From: Deinococcus sp. Leaf326
Lineage (GTDB): Bacteria > Deinococcota > Deinococci > Deinococcales > Deinococcaceae
Assembly (NCBI RefSeq): GCF_001424185.1
Contig: NZ_LMOM01000048.1
Coordinates: 1-9,925, forward strand
Length of the DNA: 9,925 bases
Direction: 5' to 3'
Position numbers and translations under genes: made by a program. Shown piece after piece: positions 6,239-9,925 of the stretch. The first letter of the stretch is position 1, and each line of letters opens with the position of its first letter. The notes under the pieces are model-generated. The model had not been told where the DNA came from, ran no database searches, and was given only the letters and a program-made list of their open reading frames with translations.

Positions 6239-6397
6239 ACGTCCACCGTCGCCCGATCCCGCTTTCCATCCGGGTGATGACCAGGAGGTGAGCCTGCATC
6301 TTGACCGCGGCGGCCTGCTGATAAGGTGGCCGCCACGACCGGCTTGCCCCAGCTCAAGCAAGGGCACAACGCCCGGAACCGACAGGGGAGACGCCGC
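6239..6397. other. Intergenic gap with an unused perfect Shine-Dalgarno
   Basis: AGGAGGTGA at 6283-6291 is a perfect anti-16S match, yet the next real gene starts at 6398 with its own AGGGGAG. A 37-codon frame from GTG 6288 ends in TGA at 6399-6401, overlapping the ATG at 6398 as ATGA, but its GTG lies inside the Shine-Dalgarno itself. A TTGACC at 6301-6306 has no -10 at a proper distance. A small coupling ORF is possible but not supported enough to call. Confidence 0.3.
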
Positions 6398-7258
6398 ATG
6401 AATCCACCCAACCCGATGCACCCCGACGAGCGTGCGCTCAAGCTCACCCGTGCCCTCCAGGACCACGACCTCGACACGCTGCTGCCCTTGCTCGAAGACG
6501 TCCTGCGCTGGCCGCGCAAGCAGCTCTACAGCAACCTGCGCCCGATCTTCGCCGCAGCGCAACAGGACGGCGTCAATCTCCTGCGGCCCCCTGACGACTT
6601 CCAGGCCTGGCTCCAGGTCCCACTCCGTCAGACCGTGCGCGGCCCCGGCACGGCCAAGAGCAATACCATCGCCGCCCGGCTCTCCACCCTGTCGCGGCTC
6701 TACAACACCCTGATGGATGAAGGGCTCATCCTGCGCCACCCCCTCCGTGGATTGGAGCGTCCCCCTCCACTCCTCACCCCCGACCCCCTACCGACACAGG
6801 AAGACGTCGTGCGCCTGCTCAGGCATGCCGAGGACGACCCCGCCCTGCACGCCGCGCTGACCCTGATCTACCACCACGCCGTGCAGGTCCCCGAATTACT
6901 CGCCCTGCGCTGGCCCGCCTTCCTCCACGAGGACGGCACCCTGCTGCGCCGCCGCACCGTCACCCGGCTCGACGAGGCCAGTTCCCGCGCCCTGGACCGT
7001 CTCCTGACGAGCGCCGGTGGACCGCTCTCGGACCCGCAGGGCCGCATCTTTCCCTACACCCACAACGACGACCTGCGCGCCCGCATTTTTCAGGTGTCGC
7101 GCGCGGCGGGCGTCCCCTTCTTCAATCCGGCGCAGCTGCGCAAGGCGGCCCTGCGCGACTTCGTATTCACGCCGGACCAAGCGGGGTCTCTCGGAGAGCA
7201 GACCTTAGAACTGGTCCGTGCCTTAGCCGAGGGCCTCGCGCCGGATCCCAAGCCGTAA
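6398..7258 (+). CDS. Tyrosine-recombinase-like protein without catalytic residues
   Basis: AGGGGAG seven bases before the ATG at 6398 fixes the start over the GTG at 6326. The 286-residue protein has an N-terminal all-helical core-binding-like domain (about 10-120) and a C-terminal part resembling the tyrosine recombinase catalytic domain: LPTQEDVVRLLRHAEDDP, then LTLIYHHAVQVPELLALRWPA, matching the tGlRisEllaLrw box. The catalytic arginine there is glutamine (Q163). The HxLR box appears as NPAQLRKAALRD with alanine (A245) for histidine and R248 kept. No tyrosine is found in the final 65 residues. It therefore cannot cut DNA by the usual mechanism and may be a DNA-binding derivative, for example in plasmid partition or replication control. 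It is co-directional with the SPL-like gene. Confidence 0.65.
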   Translation: MNPPNPMHPDERALKLTRALQDHDLDTLLPLLEDVLRWPRKQLYSNLRPIFAAAQQDGVNLLRPPDDFQAWLQVPLRQTVRGPGTAKSNTIAARLSTLSRLYNTLMDEGLILRHPLRGLERPPPLLTPDPLPTQEDVVRLLRHAEDDPALHAALTLIYHHAVQVPELLALRWPAFLHEDGTLLRRRTVTRLDEASSRALDRLLTSAGGPLSDPQGRIFPYTHNDDLRARIFQVSRAAGVPFFNPAQLRKAALRDFVFTPDQAGSLGEQTLELVRALAEGLAPDPKP

Positions 7259-7352
7259 GTCCGGCCTGCCCGTGGCTCCGTGCCGGTCAAGCAGGCACCC
7301 CAAGTGCACCCAACACGAACACGGACAAGCGCCACCCCAACCGCTGCACCTC

Positions 7353-7742
7353 TCAGATGGTCACGCCATACCGGTGCATGTAGATGGGCGTGTCCTCACC
7401 CAGCTGCATCCGGGTACGGTCGTTCTCCATCAGCTGGTATGCCGCCCCCAGGTCCCGCGCCTGGCCAGACTTGACCATCTCTTCCGCGCAGCTCTTCAAC
7501 AGTATGGCGTCCGCTTCCGCATCCTCCCGTTCCTCCGGGGTCAGCTCGTCGTCCTCGGCGTCCTCCACATACTCCGCCGTCTCCATCCGCCGCTCCCACG
7601 CCTGCGCCTCCGCCGACCTGAACGCGTGATACGCCCGCTCATACGCCTCCTGCGACTCGAACGCCTTTGGCAACGGCAGGCCCACCGGGGCGCCCACCGC
7701 ATCGTCGAATTCAAGTTGTTCCTGACTCCGTAAGTCGTTCAT
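7353..7742 (-). CDS. Small acidic protein, function unknown
   Basis: A 129-residue protein from the ATG at 7742. It is strongly acidic in the middle (AEYVEDAEDDELTPEEREDA) and mostly helical, with alanine-glutamate-rich segments, and ends in IYMHRYGVTI. The frame is open far upstream, to 8222, but the extension lies under the plus-strand operon and lacks GC-ending codons, so the short form is preferred. GTGAGGGG abuts the ATG. No domain is recognised. It diverges from the 7776 gene across only 33 bases. The gene on its other side (6398-7258) converges on it. An acidic partner or DNA-mimic role is conceivable but unsupported. Confidence 0.6.
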   Translation of the reverse strand: MNDLRSQEQLEFDDAVGAPVGLPLPKAFESQEAYERAYHAFRSAEAQAWERRMETAEYVEDAEDDELTPEEREDAEADAILLKSCAEEMVKSGQARDLGAAYQLMENDRTRMQLGEDTPIYMHRYGVTI

Positions 7743-7745
7743 CCC

Positions 7746-7769
7746 CTCACGGTGCAAACACGCCGTGAG
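7746..7769. promoter_or_regulatory. Inverted repeat in the divergent gap holding both ribosome binding sites
   Basis: CTCACGG (7746-7752) and CCGTGAG (7763-7769) are exact reverse complements around ten bases; a T-G and a G-C pair can extend the RNA stem to nine. The centre, 7757.5, nearly coincides with the midpoint between the divergent starts at 7742 and 7776. Each arm, read outward, gives CCGTGAG just before one of the two ATGs. It may be an operator, a pair of similar ribosome binding sites, or both. Confidence 0.55.
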
Positions 7770-7775
7770 ACCCAC

Positions 7776-8819
7776 ATGAGCACGCCAAACGCCGGACGCC
7801 ACCCCAACGACACGCACCATGCCTCCATGACCCCAGCAGCCCCCCCCACGCCACCCCAGATCACCGTCTATTTCGCCTACAGCAGTCATCTCCCCAATCA
7901 GGCCGGCACCTGGGCCGCCGCTTTCTTCCTCCCACACCACGATGACGAGGACGCCCACGTCTTCAGCGGCTTCCTCTCCCCACAGACCACCTCCGAGGAC
8001 GGCGCCCTCAACGAAGTGCTCCGCCTCCTGCACCTCCTCGACATCCACCACGCCCACCTCTACACCGAGAGTCCCACCCTCATCCCCCGCCGCACCGCCA
8101 GCCTGCCTCAGGGCCTGAGCCTCGCCCTGTCCCCGCGCAATCACCTCCGGCAACGCGTCGCCCAGCGGGAAACCTACCGCCTCTGCCAGCCCTTCACTGA
8201 ACTCCACACCCAGGGCCGGCATCAGCGTGCGCTCCGGGAGACGCCCACCCAGGGGGCCCTCCTCACCTGCCGCTTCCGCTGTGAGCGCCAGACCCTCTTC
8301 CTCGACCTATGCGCGCACGGCCTTCAAGACACCCTCCAGCTCGGGCGCCTCACGGCTCATGGGCATCTGCTCCTCAATCCCGTCCTCCTCAAACCCCTTC
8401 TGCACCAGCATCTCCTGCGCCTGTACGGTCCGGCCCTCACCTCCGAAGTCGTGCGCCTGGGCGACCTCCTGCTCACCGATCTCGAGCACCGCCTCCCTGA
8501 ACTGCACCAGCACGGCCGCACCCTCTGGACCACGCCCGCAGGCGTCAACCGGCTCTTCCGGCGCGCCGGCATCATGCCGGATCATCCTCACCTGTACTGC
8601 ACCCGCATCTCCGCCGAGCAGGTCCGATTGACCTACCGGGGCCGCCACACCGTACGCAACGTCAAGCGCCCCGGGCACGAGTGGTCTCAGATCGTGCGCG
8701 ACCTGATGCACAGCGTGGGCGCCTCCGAGACCGATCTCCTGCAGCATGAGACGTACACCCGGCAGGTCCATGATTTTCTCCAGCAGTTCGCACTCCTGCC
8801 CCTGGAAAGTGCCCGATGA
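7776..8819 (+). CDS. Operon gene 1: unknown protein with a possible inactive RNase H-like N-terminal domain
   Basis: ATG at 7776 follows GTGAG at a good distance; the GTG at 7752 would run through the inverted repeat. The product has 347 residues, rich in leucine and histidine. Residues 29-100 resemble an RNase H fold in order: ITVYFAYSS, GTWAAAFFL, VFSGFLSPQTTSEDGALNEV, HLYTES, comparable to YTDGS, GGWAAVL, SGG..TTNNRMEL and YTDS. The first two acidic residues are alanine here (A34, A77) and the third is glutamate (E98), so catalysis is unlikely. The rest (about 110-347) is unknown; a region near 270-310 is rich in basic residues (RLTYRGRHTVRNVKR) that could bind nucleic acid. The comparison is by eye and tentative. 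Its TGA overlaps the next ATG. Confidence 0.6.
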   Translation: MSTPNAGRHPNDTHHASMTPAAPPTPPQITVYFAYSSHLPNQAGTWAAAFFLPHHDDEDAHVFSGFLSPQTTSEDGALNEVLRLLHLLDIHHAHLYTESPTLIPRRTASLPQGLSLALSPRNHLRQRVAQRETYRLCQPFTELHTQGRHQRALRETPTQGALLTCRFRCERQTLFLDLCAHGLQDTLQLGRLTAHGHLLLNPVLLKPLLHQHLLRLYGPALTSEVVRLGDLLLTDLEHRLPELHQHGRTLWTTPAGVNRLFRRAGIMPDHPHLYCTRISAEQVRLTYRGRHTVRNVKRPGHEWSQIVRDLMHSVGASETDLLQHETYTRQVHDFLQQFALLPLESAR

Positions 8820-9289
8820 CCCACCCCGTCACGCCCTTGGCCACCCTGGCCTGGCACGTCACCCTCACGGCCCCACCACGCCCCGGCATCGACGCCTGGG
8901 ACAATCAGGTAACGGTCTTCCTGGACGGGCAGGTCCTTACCGTGACGCAGGGCAATGGCCGCAACACCACGGCTGTCACCCTGGTCCCGTCCTTCCTCGC
9001 CCTGACCCGCGAGTTGCTCGACCAGCGTCCGGACATCACGCACCGCGTCCTGGTCCTCGACGAACACGCTGATACGGGGCAGCACTGCGCCCGCGTCGTC
9101 TACGAAGCCCGGCTCCCCCTCACTTCTCCCCGCGCCGAGCTGAGCCTGTTGCGGCCCTGCGCGCACCAAGCCCTGAGCGCAGGGCCGGATGGTCGCTGGT
9201 GGCCCGTGCAGGCGGCCTTCCTCCTCAATCCACCCGGCTATCAGCCCCAGTTGCACATCCACCATGAGGTCGTTGACGCATGGGAGTAG
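8816..9289 (+). CDS. Operon gene 2: unknown protein
   Basis: A 157-residue protein starting in an ATGA overlap with gene 1 and preceded by GGAAAG seven bases upstream. The predicted structure is mainly beta: strands such as WHVTLTA, NQVTVFLDGQVLTV, AVTLVPSFLAL and HRVLVLDEHAD alternate with short turns, and the C-terminus reads QLHIHHEVVDAWE. There is no signal peptide, cysteine motif or known catalytic pattern. The GC-ending codon use and stop-start overlaps at both ends make the ORF credible. Function unknown; its strict coupling suggests a stoichiometric partner of gene 1 or gene 3. Confidence 0.6.
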   Translation: MTHPVTPLATLAWHVTLTAPPRPGIDAWDNQVTVFLDGQVLTVTQGNGRNTTAVTLVPSFLALTRELLDQRPDITHRVLVLDEHADTGQHCARVVYEARLPLTSPRAELSLLRPCAHQALSAGPDGRWWPVQAAFLLNPPGYQPQLHIHHEVVDAWE

Positions 9290-9651
9290 AGGAGACCTGG
9301 CCGCCCGCCCTGCCCGAAGTGGTCCAGAGCTGGCCCGTCCCCCGCGGGCACAAGTCCCGCCCCGCCCGGTGGATCGGTGGGGACGCCGCGCAGTACCGCG
9401 CCTTCTTTCAGGGCGTCCTCGACGAGCGGGGTGCGGACGCGAGCGCCCAGATCTGGAATGACGCCCCACGTTCCCCGCACGCCGCCGCGACTCGCTGGTA
9501 CTACCCCGGCGTGCCCATGTACGCCACCGGGCGCTGCCATCAGGACGGCGCCCGGCCTCAACACGGCTTCCTCGTGCCCGCCCAGGCGGCCCTCCTTGCC
9601 CTCGATCACGGCCATGTCAATTGCCGCGCACACCCCTTGGAGCACCCATGA
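9280..9651 (+). CDS. Operon gene 3: unknown protein
   Basis: A 123-residue protein whose ATG lies 10 bases inside gene 2, with GAGGT at 9265-9269 as ribosome binding site. It is rich in tryptophan, proline and histidine. The C-terminal half carries WYYPGVPMYATGRCHQDGA and a final HGHVNCRAHPLEHP with histidines and cysteines that could bind metal. No family is recognised. Its TGA overlaps an ATG at 9648 that opens only five codons (MTAAQ) before TAG, as if a fourth operon gene had been lost or frameshifted. Confidence 0.55.
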   Translation: MGVEETWPPALPEVVQSWPVPRGHKSRPARWIGGDAAQYRAFFQGVLDERGADASAQIWNDAPRSPHAAATRWYYPGVPMYATGRCHQDGARPQHGFLVPAQAALLALDHGHVNCRAHPLEHP

Positions 9652-9863
9652 CCGCCGCTCAATAGAACAGCGTCCAGGGGGCGCCCGTTTATCCGCATCT
9701 CACTCCGCTCCTGATCATCCCCGCTCCACCCCAGGCCACTGTCCACGCCCCCAACCCAGACAAAAGCAGGCGTGACATGTGGGCCTTTCCTCAGCACCTG
9801 ACACTTCGCGAGAAATGGTGTCCTGAACGGAGTGCGGCATAACAAAGGGCGGTATCTGGGTCT
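9652..9863. other. Intergenic stretch with operon remnant and probable IS left end
   Basis: The five-codon frame at 9648-9665 ends at once, and no other gene with good codon use was found. A small stem (GACAC 9803-9807, GTGTC 9821-9825) precedes the putative transposase by about 40 bases. If the transposase reading is right, the left end of an insertion sequence must lie in this stretch, but its terminal repeat cannot be fixed without the right end. Confidence 0.3.
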
Positions 9864-9925
9864 GTGACGATCCCCGATACTGCCCGCGTCCATGCTGACA
9901 CGCTCGCGACCTACTTGAAAAGTCG
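9864..9925 (+). CDS. 5' end of a probable insertion-sequence transposase, running off the edge
   Basis: GTG at 9864 opens a frame that stays open to the window end and reads VTIPDTARVHADTLATYLKS. No other start follows the upstream in-frame stop at 9840. The phrase resembles, from memory, the N-termini of transposases of insertion sequences common in Deinococcus genomes (IS4-like), but 20 residues are too few to be sure of the family. The ribosome binding site is weak (GGG shortly before the GTG). Confidence 0.4.
   Translation, partial: MTIPDTARVHADTLATYLKS

Noticed and set aside
6301..6327. TTGACC followed by TAAGGT as a promoter for the recombinase-like gene
   Set aside because: The spacer is only 15 bases (13 for GATAAG) and the -10 match is poor.
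5792..6739. 315-codon minus-strand ORF opposite the SPL-like gene
   Set aside because: Lies under a protein with a clear radical SAM motif; no ribosome binding site or domain of its own.
7259..7352. Hairpin between the convergent genes as a bidirectional terminator
   Set aside because: Competing short stems (CCGGC/GCCGG, GCCTGC/GCAGGC) with long loops and no T-tract on either strand.
7743..8222. Upstream extension of the acidic minus-strand gene
   Set aside because: It lies under the operon gene and is glycine- and valine-rich like other shadow frames; the ATG at 7742 has an adjacent ribosome binding site.
8687..9469. 260-codon minus-strand ORF
   Set aside because: Arginine- and glycine-rich shadow of the overlapping operon genes 2 and 3.

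Overview
The window looks like an accessory (plasmid or island) region from a GC-rich bacterium, most likely Deinococcus or a close relative. That placement is an inference. It rests on the high-GC coding style, a spore-photoproduct-lyase-family radical SAM gene in what is probably a non-sporulating background, many unrecognisable small plasmid-type genes, and what looks like the start of an insertion-sequence transposase at the right edge. No rRNA, tRNA or CRISPR array is visible.

Layout. (1) 1-49, minus strand: the first codons of a gene that leaves the window. (2) About 100-2025: a conspicuously AT-rich islet with one large gene (326-1933), an AlbA_2/Schlafen-type N-terminal domain followed by a coiled coil and a long unknown region, with its own clean promoter and a possible leader peptide. 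Its composition is unlike everything else here, so it was probably acquired separately. (3) 1934-2411: the composition boundary, with an orphan Shine-Dalgarno and a possible small secreted protein on the minus strand. (4) 2412-7258: a run of plus-strand genes. These are a CoiA-like nuclease, a transglutaminase-like protein lacking the expected cysteine, a chain of three tiny overlapping ORFs carrying a repeated PCxGC motif, a short XRE-like regulator, a spore photoproduct lyase family protein, and a tyrosine-recombinase-like protein that has lost most catalytic residues. (5) 7353-7742, minus: a small acidic protein, divergent from (6) a three-gene overlapping operon, 7776-9651, of unknown function. 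Its first protein shows a possible inactive RNase H-like domain. (7) From 9864 to the end: probable start of a transposase.

Working together. The 7776-9651 genes overlap at every junction (ATGA, 10 bp, ATGA) and must be co-translated. The small peptide ORFs at 4361-4702 also overlap serially: the DNA coding for the C-terminal motif of one contains the GTG start of the next. Three translation-start regions (4361, 4797, and the 7742/7776 divergent pair) carry strong inverted repeats that could act as operators or RNA hairpins. Several proteins look like recognised enzyme folds with missing active-site residues, so part of this region may encode binding or regulatory derivatives of enzymes rather than the enzymes themselves.
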